From contig JANXAP010000018.1 in NCBI GenBank assembly GCA_025062275.1, forward strand, positions 1-64,000: a stretch of 64,000 nucleotides of DNA. The letters run 5' to 3'. Below the pieces are notes generated by a model that made no database searches, was not told where the DNA came from, and saw nothing but the letters and a program-made list of their open reading frames with translations. Each line of letters begins with the position of its first letter. Position 1 is the first letter of the stretch. The position numbers and the translations under genes are program-made. Positions 43,601-51,502 of the stretch are shown piece after piece. This DNA is from Dehalococcoidia bacterium (GTDB taxonomy: Bacteria > Chloroflexota > Dehalococcoidia > SM23-28-2 > HRBIN24).

Positions 43601-44785
43601 ATGAGAGAGGTAGCGGTGCTCGGGGTTGGCGCCCATCCCTGGGGCAGGTTCGACGCAGTCCCCCTGTCCCAGATGTGCCGCGTGGCCATCGAGGCGGCCC
43701 TCAAGGACGCCGGCGTGACCTGGAAGGAGATTCAGGCCGTGGTCGCCGGCGGCTCCCGCTTCTCGGGCGGGTACGGATGGGCCCTCAACGGCAACGAGAT
43801 GGCAGCGGAGATGGGGCTCAGCGGCATCCCCGTCTACAACCTCACGGCTGCCTGCGCTGCCGGCGGCAGCGCCTTCAACATCGCCTATACGCTGGTGGCC
43901 AGCGGCATGCACGACCTGGTGCTGGTCTTCGGCGGCGAGAAGCCGCCGCGGGGCTTCTTCCCCCTCAGCCGGGACGAGGCCGACCCGCTGGACCCCCAGT
44001 TCCTGCAGGTGGTGGGCGCTGGCCTGACCGGCCCTGCCTTCTGGGCCATGCTGGCCCGGAGGCGCATGCATGACTACGGCACCACCGAGGAGCAGCTGGC
44101 CAAGGTGGTGGTCAAGGCCCGCCGTCTGGGCGTCCACAACCCCATCGCCAGATACCGACAGGAGATAACCGTCGAGGACGTCCTCAACTCGCCCATGGTC
44201 TGCTATCCGCTGCACCTGTTCGAGATCTGCGCCATCAGCGATGGCGCGGCGGCAGCGGTGCTGGCCTCGGCCGACGAGGCGAGGAAGCGCACCAGCCGTC
44301 CCGTCTGGGTGGCGGGCGCCGCCATCTGCACTGCCGAACTGGGCGATGGCCTGCCCAGGGGCGTGTCGGCCATCGGCGGCTGCGCGCCCAGGGCATACCA
44401 CAGCGAGGTGGCCAAGGCGGTCCGTCTCGCCATGGAGCGGGCCGGCATGGGGCCGAAGGACATCGATCTTATCGAGCTGCAGGAGAACATACCCTACTAC
44501 GAGCTGGCCCTGCCAGAGGAGTGGGGCTTCTGGGAGCCCGGCGAGGGGGAGAAGATGCTGGAGAGCGGCGAGACGCTGCCCACCGGCAAGACGCCCATCA
44601 ACCCCAGCGGTGGCTTTCTGTCCTTCGGCGAGGCGACGACGGCCATGGGCGTGTGGCAGGTGTACGAGGTCACCCTCCAATTGCGGGGCGAGGCGGGGGC
44701 TCGTCAGGTGCCGGGGGCCAAGACGGGCCTGGCCCAGACCCTGGGGCTGGGGCCCAACGGCAGCGCCATTGTCCTCAAGAGGTAG
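43601..44785 (+). CDS. Thiolase-fold lipid-transfer-protein-like enzyme with altered active site
   Basis: A 394-residue SCP-x/Ltp-type thiolase homologue. The nucleophile region NLTAACAAGGSAFNIA keeps a Cys. The usual GHP(I/L)GATG His loop reads GGFLSFGEATTAMG, so the His is lost, and the C-terminal Cys is replaced in GLGPNGSAIVL. That is the pattern of retro-aldolases such as Ltp2 rather than true thiolases. The partner DUF35 is adjacent. ATG at 43601 follows GAGGAGG. Cleaved product may be propionyl- or acetyl-CoA, by inference. Confidence 0.83.
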   Translation: MREVAVLGVGAHPWGRFDAVPLSQMCRVAIEAALKDAGVTWKEIQAVVAGGSRFSGGYGWALNGNEMAAEMGLSGIPVYNLTAACAAGGSAFNIAYTLVASGMHDLVLVFGGEKPPRGFFPLSRDEADPLDPQFLQVVGAGLTGPAFWAMLARRRMHDYGTTEEQLAKVVVKARRLGVHNPIARYRQEITVEDVLNSPMVCYPLHLFEICAISDGAAAAVLASADEARKRTSRPVWVAGAAICTAELGDGLPRGVSAIGGCAPRAYHSEVAKAVRLAMERAGMGPKDIDLIELQENIPYYELALPEEWGFWEPGEGEKMLESGETLPTGKTPINPSGGFLSFGEATTAMGVWQVYEVTLQLRGEAGARQVPGAKTGLAQTLGLGPNGSAIVLKR

Positions 44786-44809
44786 TCGGACAGAAAGAAG
44801 GAGCAGGCC

Positions 44810-45751
44810 ATGAAGTTCGGAGTCGGTTTGCCGGTAGTCCACCTTTACCCCGTGACCGCCAACCAGTGGGAGTATACGGCCCCGCCCTCGGTGGCCACAG
44901 AGATCGCCCAGAAAGCGGACGCCCTGGGCTTCGACTTCCTGATCATCCCCGAACACATCATCATCCCCAACGAGATGCTGGAGACCATGGGCGCCCGCTA
45001 CCCGGACGCCCTGGCGGCCATGGCCTTCATCGCCGGGGCCACCAGGAACATCAAGGTCCTCAGCTACATCATGGTGTTGCCCTACCGTAACCCCATCGTG
45101 GCCGCCAAGACCATAGCCACCATGGACTTCCTGTCCAACGGGCGGGTGCTGCTGGGCACCGCTGTGGGTCATATGCAGCGGGAGTTCGAGATCCTGGGGG
45201 TGCCCTTCCACGAGCGGGGCAAGATCATGGACGAGTACCTGCTGGCCATGAAGGAGCTGTGGACCCAGGACTCGCCCACCTTCGAGGGCCGCTATGTTCG
45301 CTTCTCCGACATCCGCTTCGAGCCTAAGCCCATTCAGAAGCCCCATCCGCCCATCTGGCTCGGGGGAAACACCAAGCCGGCCATGCGGCGGGCGGCCAAT
45401 CTGGGCGACGGCTGGATTCCGTGGCTTATAGGCCCCGAGCAGATGCCCCAGTGCCTGGAATACATATTCTCGCAGCCTGGCTTCCAGAGCAGGTACCCCA
45501 ACGGCAAGGGCTTCGACGTGATAGTGCCCCTGGCTCGCTTCCAGGTGGAGGACTACTCGCACCGGGAGCTGGGCCCGACAGTGATGCCCCGAGGCAAGGA
45601 GGAGATCGTCGAGGCCATCGGCCAGTGGAAGGAAGTGGGCGTTACAGGGGTAGTCATCAACTTCCCCCGTACCCGTACCCTCGAGCAGGCGATGGAGTGG
45701 TTGGAGTGGTATGCGAAGGAGATAGTACCGGTGTTCAAGAACGGCTCCTGA
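44810..45751 (+). CDS. LLM-class flavin/F420-dependent oxidoreductase
   Basis: A 313-residue luciferase-like TIM barrel. It has MKFGVGLPVVHLYP, AQKADALGFDFLIIPEHI, SNGRVLLGTAVGHMQREFEILG, MKELWTQDSPTFEGRYV and PPIWLGGNTKPAMRRAANLGDGWIPW, all typical of the F420-dependent TIGR03619-like group. FMN cannot be excluded. GAAGGAG precedes the ATG. In the cluster it could oxidise an alcohol or oxygenate a ketone precursor; this is inference. Confidence 0.87.
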   Translation: MKFGVGLPVVHLYPVTANQWEYTAPPSVATEIAQKADALGFDFLIIPEHIIIPNEMLETMGARYPDALAAMAFIAGATRNIKVLSYIMVLPYRNPIVAAKTIATMDFLSNGRVLLGTAVGHMQREFEILGVPFHERGKIMDEYLLAMKELWTQDSPTFEGRYVRFSDIRFEPKPIQKPHPPIWLGGNTKPAMRRAANLGDGWIPWLIGPEQMPQCLEYIFSQPGFQSRYPNGKGFDVIVPLARFQVEDYSHRELGPTVMPRGKEEIVEAIGQWKEVGVTGVVINFPRTRTLEQAMEWLEWYAKEIVPVFKNGS

Positions 45752-45776
45752 GGGCCGAAGACGAGAGGAGGGCAGC

Positions 45777-47207
45777 ATGGCGCTCTTGCACAAGCTCAGG
45801 CTACCGGCGGCGCTCATCGTCATCGCCGTGTCGCTGCTCCTGGCTGTCGCCTGCGAGGAAGAGGAGGAGGCCCCGGCCACTCCCACTCCCGGGGCGGGTG
45901 GACAGCAGGTGCGGCCCGGCGCTGCGGGCATCGCCAGCAACCCGCGCCAGGTGAGGGGGCTGGAAGGCATCCTCACGCTGGACGACGGACTGGCCATGTT
46001 CAGGCAGCGTCCGGCGGGGGAGACCCGCACCGGCGTGACCTCCACCACCATCAAGCTGGGCCGCACGGCGGACATGTCGGGCCCCTTCGCGCCGTATGAG
46101 CCGTTCTGGGGTCGCATGCTGGAGGCCCTCATCAAGAGGGTCAACGACGCCGGTGGCATACACGGCCGCCGCATAGAGCTGGTCACCGTGGACGACAAGG
46201 CTGACCCGGCTGTCGCCGTGCAGGTCACCCGGAGGCTCGTCGAGCAGGACAACGTCTTCGCCCTGTTCTTCAGCATCGGCGCTCCTTCTCACGCGGCCGT
46301 GCACGACTATCACGTGCAGCGGAGGGTGCCCGACTTCTTCTACTTCGACGCGTCGCCCCTGGGGATGGAGCCGGAGACCTCGCCTTATGACTTCAACGGC
46401 CAGAACTCGGACCACATCAGCGGCTTGGCCATGGCGGAGGCCCTGTTCCGTATCGACCCCAACGCCCGTCCCATCCTGGTCTATGCTGACTTCCCCGCTT
46501 CCCAGGCCGGCCGCGACGGCATACGCTACGGCGTCCAGAAGCAGGGCAAGAGCCTGGTGGGCGAGCTGTCCCACGACCTCACCCAGTTGGACCTGACCTC
46601 CATAGCCCAGCAAGTGGTGCGCTCGGGGGCAAACTGGGTGCTCTATCACGGCTCCATAACCCAGTCCATCTCGCTGGTGAAGGCCCTGCGGGACCTGGGC
46701 AGCAACATCAGGGTGTTCCAGTGGGGCTGGGTGCCCACCGGCGACCCTGGCAGCGATGCCCTCATGGACGGGACCTACCAGGTGACCTTCTTCTGCTCTC
46801 AGTTCTCCTGTCCCGACCGCCAGGTCTTCCAGCGCCTGCAGGCCGTTGCTCAGGAGGAGGGCATCCCCTACAACCCCTTCCTGTCGGTGCAGGCCCTGAT
46901 GGCCGTGGAGCACCTGGTGCGGGGCCTGGAGATGGCCGGCCCCGACCTCACTCGCGAGGGCTTCATCGAGGCGCTGAACAACGGCTTCGATGGCAGCTGG
47001 CAGTGCTCCGCCTGTCTGGCGCCCACCATCATCAACCCCCAGGACCACTGGATAAACGAGACTTACCTGATCACGCAGTGGCAGAACGCGTCCCGTCGCT
47101 TCCAGGTCCTGGGCACCCTGGACTATGAAACCAGCAAGGGCCGGGGGCTGAGGGGCAATCTGCCAGGGTTCGACTGCCGTCCGGGCACCTGCCCCTGGAG
47201 GCAGTGA
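45777..47207 (+). CDS. Leu/Ile/Val-type ABC substrate-binding lipoprotein
   Basis: A 476-residue lipoprotein: signal peptide with lipobox AVAC (C26), an acidic/Pro-Thr linker, then a periplasmic-binding fold type I domain (about 90-430) with IKLGRTADMSGPFAPYE, RVNDAGGIHGRRIELVTVDDK and ALFFSIGAP. These receptors usually serve branched-chain amino-acid-like uptake systems and often bind aromatic or organic acids. No permease or ATPase gene is in the cluster. GAGGAGG precedes the ATG. Confidence 0.9.
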   Translation: MALLHKLRLPAALIVIAVSLLLAVACEEEEEAPATPTPGAGGQQVRPGAAGIASNPRQVRGLEGILTLDDGLAMFRQRPAGETRTGVTSTTIKLGRTADMSGPFAPYEPFWGRMLEALIKRVNDAGGIHGRRIELVTVDDKADPAVAVQVTRRLVEQDNVFALFFSIGAPSHAAVHDYHVQRRVPDFFYFDASPLGMEPETSPYDFNGQNSDHISGLAMAEALFRIDPNARPILVYADFPASQAGRDGIRYGVQKQGKSLVGELSHDLTQLDLTSIAQQVVRSGANWVLYHGSITQSISLVKALRDLGSNIRVFQWGWVPTGDPGSDALMDGTYQVTFFCSQFSCPDRQVFQRLQAVAQEEGIPYNPFLSVQALMAVEHLVRGLEMAGPDLTREGFIEALNNGFDGSWQCSACLAPTIINPQDHWINETYLITQWQNASRRFQVLGTLDYETSKGRGLRGNLPGFDCRPGTCPWRQ

Positions 47208-47240
47208 GGCGGGGAACGCCAAGCGCTAGGCGCCGGTCGT

Positions 47241-47283
47241 GGGGGCCTGACCGAGGGGGTGACCGTCCCACGGTCAGGCCCCC
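47241..47283 (+). terminator. Hairpin terminator at the end of the catabolic cluster
   Basis: A perfect 13-bp stem GGGGGCCTGACCG/CGGTCAGGCCCCC (47241-47253 with 47271-47283) with a 17-base loop, 34 bases after the lipoprotein stop. There is no T-run. Confidence 0.6.
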
Positions 47284-47318
47284 GATCATGCCAGGGCGTC
47301 GGGGACCGCGCCCCGTCC

Positions 47319-47347
47319 TTGTCCCTTCCCTGGTCGCCCTGTATCAT
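47319..47347 (+). promoter_or_regulatory. Promoter of the metallo-hydrolase gene
   Basis: TTGTCC (47319-47324), a 17-base spacer and TATCAT (47342-47347), 14 bases before the ATG at 47362. Confidence 0.45.
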
Positions 47348-47361
47348 GGGCTGGCGGCCTC

Positions 47362-48108
47362 ATGGTGCAGTTGGTCCCCCTGGGCACCGGTAACGCCTTC
47401 ACCACGCCCGGCCGCTACTGGAGCGGCTTCCTGTTGGACGGCAGGATCCTGCTGGACTGCCCCCCGACGGCGTTGCCCCACCTGAAGCGGTTGGGCGTGC
47501 CGCCCCAGCAGGTGGAGGCCATCTTCATCACTCACTTCCACGGAGACCATTTCGTCGGTTACCCCTTCCTGGTGCTGGAGTATGCTTACCTGAGCGACAG
47601 GGAGAGGGACCTGGAGGTGGTGGTGCCGCCGGGCGGCGGTCCCTTTCTGGAGGGCTTCCTGGACCAGGTGTTCCCCGATCTGTCCCGCCACGAGGCGAAC
47701 TACCGACGGCTCTACGTGGAGGCCCGGCCCGGCACGCTGCAGGTTGCAGGAGGGGTCCGCTTCTGGTCGGTGCCCATGGAGCACGCCCGTGGCAAGCTTC
47801 AGGCCTTCGGCTACCGGCTGGAGCTGCCGGGACTGACGGTGGCCTACAGCGGCGATACCGAATGGTCGCCCTCGCTGCTGGAGCTGGCCCGTGGCGCCGA
47901 CGTCCTCATAGTCGACTGCACCTATGCGACGCGGGGGCCGGAACACATGGGGCTGGAGGATGTGCGCCTGCTGCGGTCCTGTCTGAGTCCGAGGACCCTC
48001 CTGCTCCTCACCCATCTGGGAGACGACGAGGTCCGCGCCAGCGGTCTGCCCAACACCATGGTCCTGCGCGATCTGGAGACCTACTCCTTCAGTCGCGTCG
48101 GCGGGTGA
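47362..48108 (+). CDS. Metallo-beta-lactamase fold hydrolase, RNase Z-like
   Basis: A 248-residue metallo-hydrolase. It has LGTGNAFTTPGRYWSGFLLD, the metal motif THFHGDHFVGYPFL, GLTVAYSGDTEWSP and the C-terminal LTHLGDD. The arrangement resembles RNase Z/ElaC and phosphodiesterase-like relatives, but the Z-specific exosite is not seen. The substrate is unknown. It is followed after 10 bases by gpsA. Confidence 0.83.
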   Translation: MVQLVPLGTGNAFTTPGRYWSGFLLDGRILLDCPPTALPHLKRLGVPPQQVEAIFITHFHGDHFVGYPFLVLEYAYLSDRERDLEVVVPPGGGPFLEGFLDQVFPDLSRHEANYRRLYVEARPGTLQVAGGVRFWSVPMEHARGKLQAFGYRLELPGLTVAYSGDTEWSPSLLELARGADVLIVDCTYATRGPEHMGLEDVRLLRSCLSPRTLLLLTHLGDDEVRASGLPNTMVLRDLETYSFSRVGG

Positions 48109-48118
48109 GGGAGGGGCG

Positions 48119-49117
48119 ATGGGGGCCATCGTAGCCGTCCTGGGGGCAGGGGCCTTCGGCACCGCTCTGGCTCAGGCCGTCGCCCACGCCGGCCACCAGG
48201 TGCGGCTGTGGAGCATCGAGGCGCCGGTGCTGGCCGAGATCCGTCAGCGACGCCGCAACAGCTCCTACCTGCCCGGAGTGCGCCTGCACCGTCGTGTGAA
48301 GCCCTGCGAGGGGCTGGACGAGGCGGTGGCGGGGGCATCGCTGGTGCTGGTGGCGGTGCCCTCGCGGGCGGTCAGAGAGGTGGCGCGAGGGTTGGCAGCG
48401 TGGGTGACATCTGGGCAGGCGGTGGTCAACGTCGCCAAGGGGCTGGAAGAGGGCACCTGCCTGCGCATGTCTCAGGTGCTGGAGCAGGAGCTGCCGGCCT
48501 CGGTACGGGGGGCCATCGCTACCCTGGGTGGGCCCGCCATCGCCCGCGAGATGGCCCGCCGCCGTCCCACCGCGCTGGTGGCGGCGGCTCGAGAGCCCGA
48601 GGTGGCCGAACTGGTGCGGCGCTGCCTCCAGAACGACTGGGTGCGGGTGGCTGTCAGCCCCGACGTGGTGGGGGTGGAGATGTCGGCCACCCTCAAGAAC
48701 GCCTATGCCATCGCCCTGGGCCTGTGCGATGGCCTGGGTATGGGGGCCAACGTCAAGGCCACGCTGACGGCCATCTGCCTGGCCGAGATGGCCGAGACGG
48801 TGGTCTGTCTGGGCGGGCATCGGGCGACGGCCTACGGGCTGGCCGGCCTGGGAGACCTGCTGGCCACCGGTTACAGCCCCCACAGCCGCAACCGCACTTT
48901 GGGCGAAAAGATAGGACGGGGCGAGGACTGGCGACGCTTCCTGGCCAGCAACACAGTGGAAGGCCCGGCGGCGGTGGAGGCTTGCCTGCGACTGATGCGG
49001 CCCCTCGGCCTGCCGCTGCCGGTTCTGGAGGGGCTGCACTCCCTCCTGTTCCAGGGGGCGGACCCCAGGGCTACCCTCACGGCGCTGCTGGAGAGTGCCC
49101 CTCTGCCCCTGTCCTGA
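48119..49117 (+). CDS. gpsA: Glycerol-3-phosphate dehydrogenase [NAD(P)+]
   Basis: It supplies sn-glycerol 3-phosphate for phospholipids. The 332-residue protein has the nucleotide motif VLGAGAFGTALA, NVAKGLE, LGGPAIAREMA, the catalytic-Lys segment SATLKNAYAIALG and GLGDLLATGYSPHSRNRTLG. ATG at 48119 follows GAGGGGCG. A lysophosphatidate acyltransferase-like gene lies 2.4 kb downstream. Confidence 0.94.
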   Translation: MGAIVAVLGAGAFGTALAQAVAHAGHQVRLWSIEAPVLAEIRQRRRNSSYLPGVRLHRRVKPCEGLDEAVAGASLVLVAVPSRAVREVARGLAAWVTSGQAVVNVAKGLEEGTCLRMSQVLEQELPASVRGAIATLGGPAIAREMARRRPTALVAAAREPEVAELVRRCLQNDWVRVAVSPDVVGVEMSATLKNAYAIALGLCDGLGMGANVKATLTAICLAEMAETVVCLGGHRATAYGLAGLGDLLATGYSPHSRNRTLGEKIGRGEDWRRFLASNTVEGPAAVEACLRLMRPLGLPLPVLEGLHSLLFQGADPRATLTALLESAPLPLS

Positions 49118-49122
49118 GGCCC

Positions 49123-49587
49123 TCAGTCCCGGTGGAGGGCCTTGATGGCCTCGTCCAGGACGTGCCAGGCCAGGGTGGCGCACTTGACCCTCACCGGGAA
49201 CTTGCGCACCCCGGAAAGGGCCTCCAGGTCTCCCAGCTCCGTGGCATCCACCGTCTCATCGCCCGTCATCAGGCGATGGAAGCGGTGGTAGAGCTCTTCC
49301 GCCTGTTCCAGCGTGAGTCCCCGGACGGCCTCGGTGAGCATGGAAGCCGAGGCCTGCGATATGGAGCAGCCCTGTCCCTGGAAGCGGGCGTCCTTGATGA
49401 CCCCGTCCTCCACCAGCAGGTCCAGGGAGACCTCGTCGCCGCACAGGGGGTTCTGCCCCTCGCGACTGATGGTGGGCTGAGGCAGACGTCCCCGGTTGCG
49501 AGGGCTGCGGTAGTATTCCAGGATGATGTCGCGGTAGAGGTCGTCCAGCGACTGCTCCTGGCGCTTCAGCTCTTCCCTGTCCAGCAT
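49123..49587 (-). CDS. sufU: Fe-S cluster assembly scaffold SufU/IscU-like
   Basis: A 154-residue U-type protein. The three Cys positions are NPLCGDEVSL, FQGQGCSISQASASML and VRVKCATLAWHVL, the SufU pattern, with the insert between the second and third Cys that distinguishes SufU from IscU. It acts as sulfur acceptor or scaffold in Suf-type assembly. ATG at 49587 is chosen because the family starts about 12 residues before LYRDIILEYYRSPRN. No other suf gene is in the window. Confidence 0.9.
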   Translation of the reverse strand: MLDREELKRQEQSLDDLYRDIILEYYRSPRNRGRLPQPTISREGQNPLCGDEVSLDLLVEDGVIKDARFQGQGCSISQASASMLTEAVRGLTLEQAEELYHRFHRLMTGDETVDATELGDLEALSGVRKFPVRVKCATLAWHVLDEAIKALHRD

Positions 49588-49667
49588 GGCCACGCCTACA
49601 GTGTGACACGGTCGGCGTGGGCTGGCAACCTGAAAGAAGGCGGAGAGACCCCCGAAATGGCCTGTGC

Positions 49668-49673
49668 TACAAT
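49668..49673 (+). promoter_or_regulatory. Possible -10 box for rimI
   Basis: TACAAT ends 11 bases before the ATG at 49685, giving a very short leader without a ribosome site. Confidence 0.3.
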
Positions 49674-49684
49674 GGGCTTGCGCC

Positions 49685-50335
49685 ATGAAGGCCACCGGCA
49701 TCCGCCGACTGGTCAGGCCCATGTCCCTAGCCGACATCCCTCAGGTCGAGGAGATCGAGCGCGAGGCCTTCCCTACTAGCTGGCCCCCCTCGGCCTTTCA
49801 GCACGAATTGCGGCACAACCGTATCGCTCGCTACCTGGTAGCCGTCGAGGAGGTCGAGGAGGAGGCGGAGGCGGGGCCGCCGCTCGCACCGGTTGGGCTG
49901 GGCCGGGTACTGGTAAGTCTGCGACGCGCCCTCAGCGGCGAGCCCGCACAGCAGGAGCGGGTGCTGGGCTACCTGGGCATGTGGTTGCCGGCGGACGAGG
50001 CCCACATCATCGCCGTCGCCGTGCGCTCGGCCTATCGTCGCCAGGGGTTGGGAGAACTGCTGCTCATGGCCGGGCTGGAGCTGGCCCGTCGGGAGGGCCG
50101 GACCCTGGCCACCCTGGAGTGTCGTGTCTCCAACTGGCCTGCCCAGGCCCTCTACCGCAAATACGGGTTTCGCGAGGTGGGGTTGCGGCCCCGCTACTAC
50201 TCGGACAACCAGGAGGATGCATACGTCATGGCGCTGGACGGGCTGGACACTCCGGCCGTGGCCCGTCGTCTGGAAGAGCTCAAGGCCCTTTACCGCCAGC
50301 GACGGGGAGAGGCCCACATCCTGACGGACCTCTAG
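49685..50335 (+). CDS. rimI: GNAT acetyltransferase, RimI-like
   Basis: A 216-residue GNAT protein. The N terminus RPMSLADIPQVEEIEREAFPTSWP, the CoA-binding IIAVAVRSAYRRQGLGELLL, the ECRVSNWPAQALYRKYGF helix and YYSDNQEDAYVMAL match ribosomal-protein S18 N-acetyltransferase RimI. An insert with an acidic stretch (about 50-62) and a 30-residue C-terminal extension are unusual. ATG at 49685 is preferred to the GTG 21 bases upstream. Confidence 0.87.
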   Translation: MKATGIRRLVRPMSLADIPQVEEIEREAFPTSWPPSAFQHELRHNRIARYLVAVEEVEEEAEAGPPLAPVGLGRVLVSLRRALSGEPAQQERVLGYLGMWLPADEAHIIAVAVRSAYRRQGLGELLLMAGLELARREGRTLATLECRVSNWPAQALYRKYGFREVGLRPRYYSDNQEDAYVMALDGLDTPAVARRLEELKALYRQRRGEAHILTDL

Positions 50336-50351
50336 TTGCAGGAGGTGCCAT

Positions 50352-50675
50352 TTGGCAGCCAGTGTGGACCGGGCGATAGCCAGGCTGCGGCGGCAGCTGG
50401 ACCAGGTGCCGTGGCTGCGGGGCCGCGGCCCCGTCTCCTATCACTACGGGCAGTGGGTGGACGCGACCCATCATGCCCTCATGACCCTCTTCGGCGAGGA
50501 CTCGCCCGAGGCGCGGGGGTTCCTGGAAATCGTAGGCACCGGCGCCGCCGAGCGGGGCTGGGGTGTGCCTCTTGCGCCCGACCACCAGTGGGGGTTGCGG
50601 GCGCGGCTGGACCGCGCCGAGAGCTATCTGCGCCAGCTCCTGGAGGGGCTGGAGAAGCAGGCTCAGGCCTCTTAG
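50352..50675 (+). CDS. Small hypothetical protein
   Basis: A 107-residue soluble protein, predicted helical, with no domain I recognise. TTG at 50352 has GGAGGT 6 bases upstream; GTG at 50364 is an alternative. The sequence contains VSYHYGQWVDATHHALMTLFGE and ends in a coiled-coil-like LDRAESYLRQLLEGLEKQ. It lies 16 bases after rimI and is probably in the same operon. Confidence 0.7.
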   Translation: MAASVDRAIARLRRQLDQVPWLRGRGPVSYHYGQWVDATHHALMTLFGEDSPEARGFLEIVGTGAAERGWGVPLAPDHQWGLRARLDRAESYLRQLLEGLEKQAQAS

Positions 50676-50698
50676 CCTCCGGGCCGGGACGTGCCGCC

Positions 50699-51409
50699 CT
50701 AGCGGCTGGCGTCCTCCAGGCCCTGGCTGGCCAGGGCCACCACGTCGGCCGCCACAGACAGGGGCAGGCGAGACGTCTCTATGGTGAGGTGGTAGTGTTG
50801 GGGGTCGTCTGGCTCCACCTTCCAGAGGCGACGGTAGAAGAGGGTGCGGCCACGGTCGGCCTGGGCCACCTGGCGGGCAGCCTCCTCCAGGCCCAACCCC
50901 TCGCGCTCGGCATAGCGCTGCACCCGCTTCTCCTTGGGGGCCAGGGCTAACACGTGGAGGGCGCCGGGGAAGTCGCGCAGGGCCACATGGCTCCCCCGGC
51001 CCATGATGACCACGTCGCCGCGGTAGGCCAGCTCCCGGAAGACCCCCGTGAGCACCTTGACGTACAGGGCGTCGTCGATGTCGCTCTCCTTCCCCTCATC
51101 CAGCTGGGTGGCCATCTCGGTGTAGCTGCGGGAGAAGATGACCTCCAGGCCGGTGCCGCCTGTCAGGGGGTCGGTGCCCAGAAGGGCCGAGCGCTCCAGA
51201 AAGCCCCGCAGAAGGGAGGCCAGCCGCTCCCGCAGCCCCAGGCAGCGCTCGTCCCGCTCGGCGACACGCTCCACCCGCACGCCCAGGCGACGGGCGGCGT
51301 CTACCAGGATCTGCTGGTCGATGAGGTCGATCCCCAGCTTCTGGGCCACCAGGAGGCCCAGCTCGCGAGCGCCGGATCCGGCAGCGCCAGAGACAGTAAT
51401 GACGGGCAT
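50699..51409 (-). CDS. Cytidylate-kinase-like P-loop protein
   Basis: A 236-residue protein of the cytidylate kinase-like family. The N-terminal VITVSGAAGSGARELGLLVAQKLG is a variant P-loop; DRQIL-like DLIDQQILVDAARRLGV, DVVIMGRGSHVAL and the lid RYAEREGLGLEEAARQVAQADRGRTLFYRR follow. These proteins are related to Cmk, but substrates are mostly untested. ATG at 51409 with GGAGGAG upstream. Confidence 0.82.
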   Translation of the reverse strand: MPVITVSGAAGSGARELGLLVAQKLGIDLIDQQILVDAARRLGVRVERVAERDERCLGLRERLASLLRGFLERSALLGTDPLTGGTGLEVIFSRSYTEMATQLDEGKESDIDDALYVKVLTGVFRELAYRGDVVIMGRGSHVALRDFPGALHVLALAPKEKRVQRYAEREGLGLEEAARQVAQADRGRTLFYRRLWKVEPDDPQHYHLTIETSRLPLSVAADVVALASQGLEDASR

Positions 51410-51502
51410 GTACCCATCTCCTCCGCAACGACCTAGCATAGCGTCTCCCACCCGCCTTGGGAACGGGGGGCGACGCTGCTCTACAATGGCGGTGGGTGAC
51501 CT

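Noticed and set aside
43418-46276. 952-codon open frame on the minus strand
   Set aside because: A shadow of the DUF35, thiolase-fold, LLM and lipoprotein genes, with repetitive His/Gly/Arg composition and no domain.
47241-47283. Classical intrinsic terminator
   Set aside because: The stem is perfect but no T-run follows on either strand, so I call it terminator-like only.
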